DNA of 64,000 nt from Paenibacillus chibensis. Lineage in GTDB: Bacteria > Bacillota > Bacilli > Paenibacillales > Paenibacillaceae. The stretch spans positions 1 to 64,000 of the forward strand of contig NZ_BIMK01000017.1 of NCBI RefSeq assembly GCF_004001045.1, in the 5' to 3' direction. The notes beneath the pieces were generated by a model that worked only from the letters and a program-made list of their open reading frames with translations, made no database searches and was not told the origin of the DNA. Below are positions 51,612 to 60,196 of the stretch, piece by piece. Position numbers and translations under genes: made by a program. Within the stretch, counting starts at the first letter, position 1, and every line of letters starts with the position of its first letter.

Positions 51612-52321
51612 CATCAACCATTGTGGAATGCCATCAGCTCACCAAAAACTACGGCAAGAAAAAAGCGTTGAACGAGCTTGAAGTCGCCATTCCCGCCGGC
51701 CGGATCACCGGGATTCTGGGCCCGAACGGATGCGGAAAGTCGACGTTCTTCCGCACGCTGACCGGACTCGTCAGACCGGACGCGGGACGTATTGAGGTGC
51801 TTGGCAAACCTCCGGGCTGGCAGAACAATCGCGACATCGCCTACCTTCCGGACCGGGCCCGATGGTACCCGAGCCATACGGCCAGAATGGCACTGGAGTG
51901 GGGGAACTCCTTCCTGCCGGGCTTTTCCATGGAGCGCGCCATTCAGCTGTGCGATTACATGGACATCGACCTTGACATGAGAGTTCGCGGCATGAGCCGC
52001 GGGCAAGAGGCCCGGATCATGCTGATCCTCTGCCTCGCGCGGGATGTGCAGCTGATCGTGCTGGATGAGCCTTTTACCGGGATCGACGTCATTTCCAGGG
52101 AAGCCATCGTGGCCAGCCTGATCGATTATTTGGAGGATAGCGAGCAGTCGGTTCTGATCAGTACCCATGATATCCAGGAGGTTGAAGGCTTGTTCGACTA
52201 CACCGTGATGATGAAGGAAGGACGCGCGATCTGGTCCGGCAGCACGGAGGATTTAAGAGCAGAGTATGGCTCGCTGCGCGACGTATTCCGCAAAATGTAC
52301 ATGAAGGAGTGGAACAAGTGA
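51608..52321 (+). CDS. ABC transporter ATP-binding protein, YtrB-like
   Basis: A 237-residue ATPase with Walker A GPNGCGKST (about 38-46), the signature MSRGQEAR, Walker B LIVLDEPFTGID and STHD. The signature starts with MSRGQ rather than LSGGQ, a feature of YtrB-type ATPases. Partner of the permease at 52321-53097. Translation is coupled at both ends (ATGA and TGATG overlaps). Confidence 0.88.
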   Translation: MTSTIVECHQLTKNYGKKKALNELEVAIPAGRITGILGPNGCGKSTFFRTLTGLVRPDAGRIEVLGKPPGWQNNRDIAYLPDRARWYPSHTARMALEWGNSFLPGFSMERAIQLCDYMDIDLDMRVRGMSRGQEARIMLILCLARDVQLIVLDEPFTGIDVISREAIVASLIDYLEDSEQSVLISTHDIQEVEGLFDYTVMMKEGRAIWSGSTEDLRAEYGSLRDVFRKMYMKEWNK

Positions 52322-53097
52322 TGGATTCGGCGGTATTCCGGAATCTCGTCCGGCATGAATTCAGGAACAAGGGCAGCTGGCGGAAACAAAGCCGCATTCG
52401 GGTTTCCAGAGGCTGGTGGCTCGCTTATTTTCTTATCATTCTGACTGCCGTTGTCGGCACGATGACGTATTTTGCCATCAACAATGAACTTCAGATCAAT
52501 TCCATCTGGTACGTCACGATGGGATTTCCCTATATGGTCTTCTTCTGGGGCTTCGGCACCGTCAAGCGGGAATGGGAAAACGACACTTACGGCTGGTGGC
52601 TGACCATGCCCTTTCCGCGGGCTGAACTGATTACGGCCAAATGGCTGGGCGTCTGGCTGAAGCTTTTGCTCGGCATCGTCTTCGCCTTCGTCCTCCTCTC
52701 GGCCTACGTCTTCGTTCTATCCTTGGCGCTTCCCGCCTACTCGCTGACTGACGTCGGTTCCTTCATGATCGCCGGCATTGACTGGCTGACCCTTGTCGCC
52801 GGATTCAGCCCGCTGATCATTTCGCTCGGCATGATGATGTCAATCATCCAAAACACCTCACTGCGCCCGATTTCACCGGTGTTATGGGTGGTGTTTATGT
52901 CAGGATTAAGCTTGCTCTTCCAGCTGCCGGACTCGGTTATTTCGGAAAGCATGCTTCAGGAGGGAATGGGCGAATATCAAGCCGAATGGTTCCCTTATTC
53001 GTGGGAGCTGCCCATTGTGATGGGAGTCAGCTGGATTTTGACCTATGCCGCGCTTCGCTTCCAAGGATATCTGCTTGAAAAGAAATTGGAAATATAG
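52321..53097 (+). CDS. ABC-2 type permease of the second YtrA-type operon
   Basis: A 258-residue protein with six hydrophobic helices after a charged 30-residue N-terminus. It starts with the ATG at 52321 that overlaps the ATPase stop (TGATG), with AAGGAG 11 bases upstream. Likely membrane part of the YtrB-type exporter encoded next to it. Substrate unknown; related systems respond to cell-wall antibiotics. Confidence 0.85.
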   Translation: MDSAVFRNLVRHEFRNKGSWRKQSRIRVSRGWWLAYFLIILTAVVGTMTYFAINNELQINSIWYVTMGFPYMVFFWGFGTVKREWENDTYGWWLTMPFPRAELITAKWLGVWLKLLLGIVFAFVLLSAYVFVLSLALPAYSLTDVGSFMIAGIDWLTLVAGFSPLIISLGMMMSIIQNTSLRPISPVLWVVFMSGLSLLFQLPDSVISESMLQEGMGEYQAEWFPYSWELPIVMGVSWILTYAALRFQGYLLEKKLEI

Positions 53098-53110
53098 GGA
53101 GGAAAAACAG

Positions 53111-54085
53111 ATGGTGCAAGTCATGACCGGGGCCATGGCGTCCCCTGCAACAACTACGGATAACAACGGATATATGCTCGAAGTGAACGGATTAAAAAAA
53201 GCCTATCCCAAAAAACAGGCGCTTGAACATGTGACCTTTTCGCTGAAGCCCGGCACCTCGTTCGGCTTTCTCGGCCCCAACGGCGCGGGGAAATCCACTA
53301 CCATGAAAATATTGACGGGCATCGTCAAGGCAGACAGCGGCACCGCCAAGCTTTTCGGTAAAGATCTGAACCGGGAGCCTGACGCCGTGTCCAAGTTCAT
53401 CGGGTACGTGCCGCAGGAAATCACCCTGTACGATAAGCTTAGCGCTTACGATAACCTTCAGTTTTTCGGTGAAGCGTACGGCGTCGGCGGCAAGGAGCTG
53501 AAGCAGCGGATTCACGACGTCCTGGCAAGAACCGGACTGCTGGATCGTTCCAAGGATATCGTCAGCACCTTCTCCGGCGGCATGAAACGCAGAATCAACA
53601 TTGCTGCAGCCCTGCTCCACCGGCCCAAGCTGCTGATTCTGGACGAACCGACCGTGGGCATTGATCCGCAGTCCCGCAATCATATTTTCGAAATGATCCG
53701 GGAACTGAACCGCGAAGGCGTAACCATTATTTACTCCACCCACTATATGGAGGAAGTCGAAGCGCTTTGCGATGAAGTCGCCATTATGGACCAGGGATCG
53801 ATCAAGGCCATGGGGCCGCTGGGACAGCTGCTGGAGCAGTACGGCCGGAATTCGATTTATTTGGAGGTACCGGGGCTTACCGAGCTGCCGCATGATCCGG
53901 ACGTGACTTCCTTTCACAAGAAAGGTTCGGGGTGGCTGCTGGAAACGGAAGATTCCGCGGCCGTCATGCAGCGCCTGCTGCGCCTTGCCTCACAGCATCA
54001 ATGGGACGTGAAGCAGCTGGAGGTCGTCCGTCCTTCCCTCGAAAGCGTGTTTTTGAAGGTGACGGGAACGGCGCTTCGCGATTAA
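53111..54085 (+). CDS. ABC transporter ATP-binding protein (drug-export type)
   Basis: A 324-residue ATPase with Walker A GPNGAGKST, Walker B LLILDEPTVGID, the signature FSGGMKRR, and STHYMEEVE. A C-terminal DUF4162-like extension of about 80 residues follows. Related to DrrA/CcmA-type exporters. The start at 53111 follows GGGAGG; the frame is open into the previous gene. It forms an exporter with the permease at 54126-55265 and is the fourth gene of the operon. Confidence 0.9.
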   Translation: MVQVMTGAMASPATTTDNNGYMLEVNGLKKAYPKKQALEHVTFSLKPGTSFGFLGPNGAGKSTTMKILTGIVKADSGTAKLFGKDLNREPDAVSKFIGYVPQEITLYDKLSAYDNLQFFGEAYGVGGKELKQRIHDVLARTGLLDRSKDIVSTFSGGMKRRINIAAALLHRPKLLILDEPTVGIDPQSRNHIFEMIRELNREGVTIIYSTHYMEEVEALCDEVAIMDQGSIKAMGPLGQLLEQYGRNSIYLEVPGLTELPHDPDVTSFHKKGSGWLLETEDSAAVMQRLLRLASQHQWDVKQLEVVRPSLESVFLKVTGTALRD

Positions 54086-54125
54086 TAAAAATGAGAAAAT
54101 ACGATCTATAAAGGAGATTCAGATC

Positions 54126-55265
54126 ATGAAAGCGATGATTATCAAAGAGCTGCGGCTCATCGGCAAGGACCGGCGCAGCTTCATATTCCTGCTCCTCATG
54201 CCTATTATATTCATTGTGATGTTCGGCTCCATCTTCAACCAGGAGAGCGGCTCCTCCATCACGCTGCGGGCCATTGACCAGGATCAGTCTGCGGCTTCCC
54301 AGGCGCTCATTACACAGATGAAAGGAATTATGGACGTCAAGCAGCTCCCTGCCGACCATGTGGACGATCAGCTTGATAAGATTAAGCAGGGGCAGTTTTC
54401 CGCCATGCTGGTCATTCCGAGCGGCTTTGAGCAGTCCATGAAAAGCGGCAAGGCCGCGAACATCAAGCTGTACCAAGACCCGGCTGCCCAAACGGAAACC
54501 GCGCCGATCCAGGCGATTCTCGGCAGCATTTCCACCCAGTACCGCGAACAGAAGCTGACCGGCATGCTCATGGCAAACGGAGATACCAAGGAACAGGCCG
54601 CAGCGGCCCTCGCATCCCCGATCCATATTGAGAACGTGTCGGCATCGTCCGACCACTTGAATATGATTGACCAGGTCGTGCCGGGCATGACCGTCATGTT
54701 CGTGTTCTTCATCATGATCACGATGGCCCGCCGCTTTTTCGAGGAAAAGAAAACCGGCCTGCTGTCGCGTATCCGCACCACCCGCATCAAACCGCTGCAC
54801 TATCTGATCGGCATGTGGTTTCCATTCGTACTGACCGTGATTTTCCAGTGCATCATCTTGTTTGCCTTCGGGCACTTCGTCTACGACCTGAAGCTGGGGG
54901 ATATCGCCGCATTGTCGGCCGTCGTGCTCAGTCTCAGCATTGCCGGTACCGGCATCGGGCTCGGCCTTTCCTTCCTCGTTCCGGGCGAAGGCGCCGCGAT
55001 GGTCATTACGCAGATCATCTCCATGGGCGGAGCGATGCTCGGCGGATTGTGGGTGCCGTCCTACCTTCTGCCGCAAACCGTACAGACGATCGGACATTTC
55101 CTGCCCCAGTACTGGGCCCAGCATTCCCTGCTCGACATCATTGCCCATGGCGCGCATCTGGCCGACATCTGGAGCGCAGCCCTCATCCTGCTGGCCTTCG
55201 GCCTCGCCGGGCTTGCGATTGCCCTGATCCGGCTTCCCGGATTTCTCCGTTCGGCGGCGAATTAG
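54126..55265 (+). CDS. ABC-2 type permease, drug-export type
   Basis: A 379-residue protein with one N-terminal helix (about 20-40), a large extracytoplasmic domain (about 40-180) and five C-terminal helices including RTTRIKPLHYLIG and GIGLGLSFLVPGE. Typical of YhgE/DrrB-like permeases. It pairs with the ATPase at 53111-54085. AAGGAG precedes the ATG. Last gene of the operon, followed by a terminator at 55297-55341. Confidence 0.9.
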   Translation: MKAMIIKELRLIGKDRRSFIFLLLMPIIFIVMFGSIFNQESGSSITLRAIDQDQSAASQALITQMKGIMDVKQLPADHVDDQLDKIKQGQFSAMLVIPSGFEQSMKSGKAANIKLYQDPAAQTETAPIQAILGSISTQYREQKLTGMLMANGDTKEQAAAALASPIHIENVSASSDHLNMIDQVVPGMTVMFVFFIMITMARRFFEEKKTGLLSRIRTTRIKPLHYLIGMWFPFVLTVIFQCIILFAFGHFVYDLKLGDIAALSAVVLSLSIAGTGIGLGLSFLVPGEGAAMVITQIISMGGAMLGGLWVPSYLLPQTVQTIGHFLPQYWAQHSLLDIIAHGAHLADIWSAALILLAFGLAGLAIALIRLPGFLRSAAN

Positions 55266-55296
55266 ACAATCCGCGAATACCCGCGTTTACACGAAC

Positions 55297-55341
55297 AGCC
55301 TGAACGGACATCCGAATGGAAGCCGCGTCAGGCTTTTTTTC
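55297..55341 (+). terminator. Terminator of the second YtrA-type operon
   Basis: AGCCTGA pairs with TCAGGCT (55328-55334) across a 24-base loop, and seven T follow. Confidence 0.7.
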
Positions 55342-55410
55342 TGTGCACATCATCACCGTCCCCGTCATACCTTACAATGATTCGAGATAAAGAATGATCA
55401 CCTATAACTT

Positions 55411-55454
55411 TGTGACTACTTTCACATAAACGAGTGATGTTCCTATGCTACAAT
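55411..55454 (+). promoter_or_regulatory. FNR/CRP-type box with extended -10 promoter
   Basis: A perfect TGTGA-N6-TCACA (55411-55426) is followed by an extended -10, TGC-TACAAT (55446-55454), with no -35 hexamer. The predicted start near 55461 puts the box centre at about -42, the class II activation position. B. subtilis Fnr uses TGTGA-N6-TCACA. This promoter should be switched on when oxygen is low if an FNR homologue is present. Confidence 0.65.
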
Positions 55455-55653
55455 GCGATCGACAAGAGAATTTGGAATATCAACCTGATTAACTATATAA
55501 ATTGAACTGAAGAAGGCGAAGGCACTTCGTTCATTTTATATCCCCCGATTTCAGCCCATGAATTTCGCCTGCAAAATGCGCATAAGGGCGGATTGATCCC
55601 GGTTTTAACGTTTTTCCATAGATCTTATCAAATCCATATTGGAGGTCATATTC

Positions 55654-56547
55654 ATGAACAAAAGATGGTCCATTTTATTATCCGGTGCCCTGATGGCAGG
55701 CCTGCTCGCCGGCTGCGGCAGCGACAAGGAAGCCCAAACGACGGATACGAAGGAACCGGCTCCGGCGACCACAGACTCGAAGGACAATACGGCAGCCGAC
55801 AGCGGCAGCTACAAGGACGGCACCTATTTTGCGGAAGGCACGATGGATGAAAAAAGCGGCTGGCAGCCTTACGTCGTCCTTTCCGTTGAAGGCGGCAAAA
55901 TCACCAAGGCCGACTGGAACTATGTCAGCGCCAAAGGCGGTCCTGACAAGAAGACCCTCGATAAGGCCGGAAAATACGGCATGAAAGCCGGCGGCGGCTC
56001 CACGGAGTGGTACGAACAGGCCGAGAAAGCGGAACAGTACCTCATCGAAAAGCAGGATCCCGCTGCGATCACAGTCAAGGACGACGGTAAAACCGATGCG
56101 ATTTCAGGTGTGTCCATTCATGTGAAAGATTTCACCAATCTATCGGAGGAAGCTCTCTCCGCCGGACCTGCTGCTGCCGGAACCTATAAGGACGGCTCGT
56201 ATCACGCCGAAGGCGATGCATTCGACAAGGAAAGCGGCTGGAAATCCACGGTCGATATTACGGTAGCGAACGGCAAAATCATCTATGCCTACTTCAGCGG
56301 CGTGAACGCCAAAGGCGAAGACAAGCAAACCGTTTCCAAGGAAGGAAAATACGGCATGAAGGCCGGCGGAGCCCAGGCGGAATGGCATGAAGAAGCGATC
56401 AAAGCACAGGATTACCTGATCGAGAAGCAGGATCCTGCTGCCATTACGCTCAAGGACGACGGTACGACCGATGCCATCTCCGGCGTCACGATTCACGTCA
56501 AGGATTACGTCACCCTGGCCCAAAAGGCGCTGGATCAAGCGAAGTAA
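55654..56547 (+). CDS. Lipoprotein with two FMN-binding domains (PplA-like)
   Basis: A 297-residue lipoprotein, lipobox LLAGC (C21), with a T/D-rich linker (about 22-52). Two tandem FMN-binding domains follow (about 53-160 and 175-295), each with GTYFAEG- or GSYHAEG-like start, KYGMKAGG and a flavinylation-type motif: DAISGVS (148-154) and DAISGVT (273-279). In Listeria the two-domain lipoprotein PplA carries covalent FMN and passes electrons to outside acceptors. The acceptor residues here would be S154 and T279. The start at 55654 follows GGAGG. No apbE (flavin transferase) gene lies in the window. First gene of the operon with the Ndh2-like gene. Confidence 0.88.
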   Translation: MNKRWSILLSGALMAGLLAGCGSDKEAQTTDTKEPAPATTDSKDNTAADSGSYKDGTYFAEGTMDEKSGWQPYVVLSVEGGKITKADWNYVSAKGGPDKKTLDKAGKYGMKAGGGSTEWYEQAEKAEQYLIEKQDPAAITVKDDGKTDAISGVSIHVKDFTNLSEEALSAGPAAAGTYKDGSYHAEGDAFDKESGWKSTVDITVANGKIIYAYFSGVNAKGEDKQTVSKEGKYGMKAGGAQAEWHEEAIKAQDYLIEKQDPAAITLKDDGTTDAISGVTIHVKDYVTLAQKALDQAK

Positions 56548-56617
56548 GCCGCGGACGCGTCCGGATGACACGGCTCGGCCCCAAGTCACGAAATGAGTTA
56601 AACGAGGTGAAGGTCCC

Positions 56618-58495
56618 ATGAAAAGAATCGTTCTGCTGGGCGGCGGTTACGGCGGCGTCCTGACGGCCAAGAAGCTGGCGAAGAAATTCAAGAAAAACAG
56701 CGACGTCGAGATCACGCTGATCGACCGCAATCCCTATCATACACTGTTGACCGAGCTCCACGAGGTCGCGGCCAACCGCACGCCTGAGGATGCGGTCAAA
56801 ATCGAGCTGAAGAAAATATTCGAGGGGCAAAAGGTTCAAGTCGTGCTGGATGACATCCGCCATATCGACTTCGACTCCCGCACGCTGGAATCCCGCAAAA
56901 CCAAATACAAATACGATTATCTCGTCATCGGCACGGGCTGCAAGCCTACGTTCTTCGGCATTCCCGGCGCCGAGGAGAACAGCTTTACGCTCTGGTCTTA
57001 TGAGGATGCGGTACGGCTGAAGGAACAAATCCGCGAAAAGTTCGGCGAAGCGGCCAAGGAAACCGATCCGGCCGTGCGCCGAACCAAGCTGTCCTTCGTC
57101 GTGGTCGGCGCCGGATTTACCGGTGTAGAGCTGGTCGGCGAAATGGCGGAGTTCCGCGATGAGCTGTGCAAGGAATTTTTCATCGATCCGCAGGAGGTCC
57201 GCCTGGTCGTGGCCGACATGGCTCCGAAGATCCTGCCGATATTGCCCGACAAGCTGATTGCCAAGTCGGAAAAACGCCTCGCACGGATGGGCGTGGAGGT
57301 CATCACGAGCGCCAAAATCACCCGCGTCGATTCCCAGGCCGTCATTATGGGCGATGAGCGCGTTCCGGCCGCCACGATTGTCTGGACCGCCGGCGTGGAG
57401 GGCTCCGAGCTGGTAGGCTCGCTCGACGTGCAGCAGCAGGGCCGCAAACGGATCGTCACGAACGACAAGCTGCAAAGCGTAGACCATGACGATGTGTATG
57501 TCGTGGGCGATAACATCTTTTACATTCCGGAGGGCGAAGAACGGCCGGTGCCGCAAATGGTGGAGAACGCCGAGCAAGCGGCGCCGGTCATTGCCCATAA
57601 CATCCATGCCGACGTCACGAATCAAGCGAAAAAGTCGTATAAGCCGGGCTTCCACGGCACGATGGTCTGCATCGGCAGCCATTACGGCATAGCCAATGTC
57701 GGTCTGCCGAACCGCATGTTCATGCTGAGCGGCTTCATGGCGCTCTTCGCCAAGCACTTCATCAATATGTTCTATCTGTTTACGGTCGCAGGCTTCAATA
57801 AAGTATGGTCGTACATGATGCATGAATTTTTCCACGTGCACAACCGGCGCAGCTTCGTCGGAGGACATTTCTCCAAGCGGTCTCCGAACTTCTGGCTGCT
57901 GCCGCTGCGGATTTATGTGGGTTATATGTGGCTGTCCGAAGGGCTGGAGAAGCTGTGGAAGATCATCGACAATCCGTCGCGCATCTTCCTGATTCCGCCT
58001 TCCCCGCATGCCGCGGATGCCACATCGGCAGCCAGTCAGGCCGTTGACGCGGTGGCCAAGACGGTGGATGCCCAGGCAGCCGCATCGGCCGTTACGAACG
58101 CCAAGGATGCCGTCGCTGCCCTGCCGGTGCCGCATTTCGTCACCAGCATCATGAACGGATTCATGGATATCTTCTTCTATACATCGAACGGGGATTACAC
58201 CGTGCTGGCCAAGGTGTTCCAGACCGGCATGGTCCTCGCCGAAATCACCTTCGGCATTCTGCTGATCATCGGATTGTTCACCGCCCTCTCCTCGGTCGCA
58301 ACCATCGCCATGGGCATCATGATCTGGTGTTCGGGCATGGCCCCGTACGAAATGCTCTGGTATCTCACAGCCGGGGTCGCATTGATCGGCGGATCGGGCA
58401 GCGTGTTCGGACTGGACTATTACGTCCTTCCTTGGTTGAAAAAACATTGGAAACGAATTCCGTTGGTACGGCGCTGGTATCTCTATACCGATTGA
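56618..58495 (+). CDS. ndh2: Type II NADH dehydrogenase with membrane C-terminal extension (Ndh2-like)
   Basis: A 625-residue flavoprotein. The first 400 residues are an NDH-2: FAD motif GGGYGG (8-13), NADH motif VVGAGFTGVELVGE (about 167-180) and VYVVGDN near 296. An additional C-terminal part of about 200 residues has several membrane helices (DoxX-like; WLLPLRIYVGYMWLSEGLEKLW), split by an alanine-rich stretch. Ordinary NDH-2 has about 400 residues; the long form is the one found in the electron-export locus of Listeria. It oxidises NADH and reduces a quinone. GAGGTGA precedes the ATG, 70 bases after the FMN-lipoprotein gene. Confidence 0.88.
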   Translation: MKRIVLLGGGYGGVLTAKKLAKKFKKNSDVEITLIDRNPYHTLLTELHEVAANRTPEDAVKIELKKIFEGQKVQVVLDDIRHIDFDSRTLESRKTKYKYDYLVIGTGCKPTFFGIPGAEENSFTLWSYEDAVRLKEQIREKFGEAAKETDPAVRRTKLSFVVVGAGFTGVELVGEMAEFRDELCKEFFIDPQEVRLVVADMAPKILPILPDKLIAKSEKRLARMGVEVITSAKITRVDSQAVIMGDERVPAATIVWTAGVEGSELVGSLDVQQQGRKRIVTNDKLQSVDHDDVYVVGDNIFYIPEGEERPVPQMVENAEQAAPVIAHNIHADVTNQAKKSYKPGFHGTMVCIGSHYGIANVGLPNRMFMLSGFMALFAKHFINMFYLFTVAGFNKVWSYMMHEFFHVHNRRSFVGGHFSKRSPNFWLLPLRIYVGYMWLSEGLEKLWKIIDNPSRIFLIPPSPHAADATSAASQAVDAVAKTVDAQAAASAVTNAKDAVAALPVPHFVTSIMNGFMDIFFYTSNGDYTVLAKVFQTGMVLAEITFGILLIIGLFTALSSVATIAMGIMIWCSGMAPYEMLWYLTAGVALIGGSGSVFGLDYYVLPWLKKHWKRIPLVRRWYLYTD

Positions 58496-58593
58496 CGCCA
58501 GGAACGGATATGCCCAGGGATGGAGTAATGTGCAGCAGCGCGCACGTTGCTCCATCTTCGTTTTAAACCGATCTTATCCAGGGGGTGCTTGAT

Positions 58594-59037
58594 ATGACCG
58601 AACTTATTGAAAAAGCCCTGCAGCTGCTTGCGGCCGCCTGCGCTCCGGAGGCGATGGCCGTGATCGACCCGGACCCCTCCGAGCTGAAGGAGGCGGCTGC
58701 CTTGCTGGAGCGTCACGGGATTCCCCATTCCCGCAGCGTCAGGCTCCTTGCCTTGGTTGCCCTGCTGGCATTGGCCAGAAAGCGGCATGACGGCGTCAGC
58801 TTTACGGGTGAACAGCTCACGAGAAGCATCCTGGACGGGGATTATTTTCAGAGTCTCTACGTCCAGCTGGCCGTTCAGTATGAAGAGATGGAGCTCGTGC
58901 GGTATTTCGCGCCGCTCCTCAAACAATATTACGTTCGCCGTGCCTTGGGCGAACCCTGCGCAGAGCCGCTGACGCAGCACCTGCAGGGTTATTTGCTGCT
59001 GGAGCATGCGGTGCCCCGGAAAGAGCGAGCCATGTAG
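58594..59037 (+). CDS. hepS: HepS-like protein (heptaprenyl diphosphate synthase component I)
   Basis: A 147-residue helical protein with TRSILDGDYFQSLYVQLAVQ, which recalls the HepS motif around AGDY...LY, directly upstream of a HepT-type gene. HepS is the regulatory or non-catalytic subunit of the two-component synthase. It is much shorter than B. subtilis HepS (about 250 residues), lacking the N-terminal part. The ATG at 58594 follows AGGGGG. Identification rests on short sequence resemblance plus position, so it is moderate. Confidence 0.6.
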   Translation: MTELIEKALQLLAAACAPEAMAVIDPDPSELKEAAALLERHGIPHSRSVRLLALVALLALARKRHDGVSFTGEQLTRSILDGDYFQSLYVQLAVQYEEMELVRYFAPLLKQYYVRRALGEPCAEPLTQHLQGYLLLEHAVPRKERAM

Positions 59038-59100
59038 CATGGGTCCATCTGCCGGGTGAATATCGGTAAAAACAAATACGAAGACTTGGAGGAATGAGAG

Positions 59101-60087
59101 ATGAAGCCGTCCCTGCCTGAAGCCCTTCAGATCGATCTCCGGCGGATCAACCGCGATATCGAGAATATCATCCGATATGACAAGGATGTCCCCCGCACCT
59201 CGGTGCTTGCCCGCAGCGTGCTGCAGCTGATCCGCTCCGGAGGCAAAAGACTGCGGCCCGTGCTAGTCATTGCCGGCAGCCGCTTCGGCAGCGCAGAGCC
59301 GGGCCGGCGCTCGTATCAGCTGGCTGCCGCCGCAGAGTTCATCCATGCCGCCTCGCTCATTCATGACGATATCATCGACCGCTCGGAGCTGCGGCGGGGT
59401 GCCCCCTCCCTGCATACGCAGACCGGCGTGACCGCAGCGGTCCACATTGGAAATTACATGTCCGCCAGAGTCGTGGAGCTGCTCTCCGGCTACACTTCGA
59501 ATCATGAACGTTTCGTCCATGATCTTTCGGCCCTGGCGACGGCCCAGCTGTGCCTCGGCGAATACGAACAGCTGCAGCATGCGTATGATTACGATCTAAG
59601 CCTCGAGCAGTATCTTGAAAAGACGCGCCGCAAAACCGCCCAGCTTATGGCCGCCTGCCTTCGGGTCGGCGCATTGTCCGCGGATGCAAAGCCCGAAACG
59701 GCCGCCATGCTCTACCGCTTCGGTGAAGCTCTGGGCATGGCGTTTCAAATCGAGGATGACATTCTCGATTACTCCGCGACAGCGGAGGCGCTCGGCAAGC
59801 CGGCCGGCAGCGATCTCGCGCGGGGGCAGGTCACCCTCCCCGTACTCTACGCGCTCGAAGATCCGGACCTGGGGCCCTGCATCCGCAGCATCCAGCCGGG
59901 CTCTCCGGCAGCGGATATCGATGCGGTGCTGGCGGCTATCCGCCGCGGAGACGCGCTTGAGCGATCCGATCTCATGCGCAGGCAATATTTGCGGGAGGCC
60001 CTGCTCGCGGTAGAGCCGCTGCGCAGCCATCCCGCTTACGGGCAGCTGGAGGTGCTGCACCGTTATTTTGGCGGAAAGACGGCTTGA
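59101..60087 (+). CDS. hepT: Polyprenyl (heptaprenyl) diphosphate synthase, HepT/DmkB-like
   Basis: A 328-residue trans-prenyltransferase with both aspartate-rich motifs: DDIID in IHDDIIDRSELRRG and DDILD in FQIEDDILDYSA, plus GGKRLRP for the substrate. It makes the C35-range side chain for menaquinone. In Listeria DmkB, a second copy of this enzyme, serves the export quinone. Here it lies in the same operon as the Ndh2-like and FMN-lipoprotein genes. Chain length is not read from the sequence. Confidence 0.9.
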   Translation: MKPSLPEALQIDLRRINRDIENIIRYDKDVPRTSVLARSVLQLIRSGGKRLRPVLVIAGSRFGSAEPGRRSYQLAAAAEFIHAASLIHDDIIDRSELRRGAPSLHTQTGVTAAVHIGNYMSARVVELLSGYTSNHERFVHDLSALATAQLCLGEYEQLQHAYDYDLSLEQYLEKTRRKTAQLMAACLRVGALSADAKPETAAMLYRFGEALGMAFQIEDDILDYSATAEALGKPAGSDLARGQVTLPVLYALEDPDLGPCIRSIQPGSPAADIDAVLAAIRRGDALERSDLMRRQYLREALLAVEPLRSHPAYGQLEVLHRYFGGKTA

Positions 60088-60144
60088 GGCAGCCTAAGCT
60101 TCTCCGCACTTCAAGCCCCCTCTTCAAGGATTCGCTTCATCAAA

Positions 60145-60188
60145 GAAAGGGCTGCTCCGGAAGCATTCGCTCCGGAGCAGCCCTTTCT
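60145..60188. terminator. Bidirectional terminator between the two quinone-related operons
   Basis: AGAAAGGGCTGCTCCGGA and its complement TCCGGAGCAGCCCTTTCT form an 18-base stem around a 9-base loop. Confidence 0.85.
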
Positions 60189-60196
60189 ATACTTCC

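Larger units (their letters stand above)
55266..55653. other. Regulatory region upstream of the FMN-lipoprotein operon
   Basis: 388 bases without a gene. It holds the ABC operon terminator (55297-55341), the FNR-type promoter (55411-55454) and a 5' leader of about 190 bases with a small CGAAG-GCA-CTTCG hairpin near 55520. I looked for an FMN riboswitch and did not find one. Confidence 0.55.

Noticed and set aside
55455..55653. FMN riboswitch in the leader of the FMN-binding lipoprotein gene
   Set aside because: None of the conserved RFN segments is present; only a small hairpin is seen.
56510..58555. Open frame of 681 codons on the minus strand across the Ndh2-like gene
   Set aside because: Complementary shadow of a well-supported enzyme gene; composition is rich in His, Arg and Gln, with no ribosome site and no motif.
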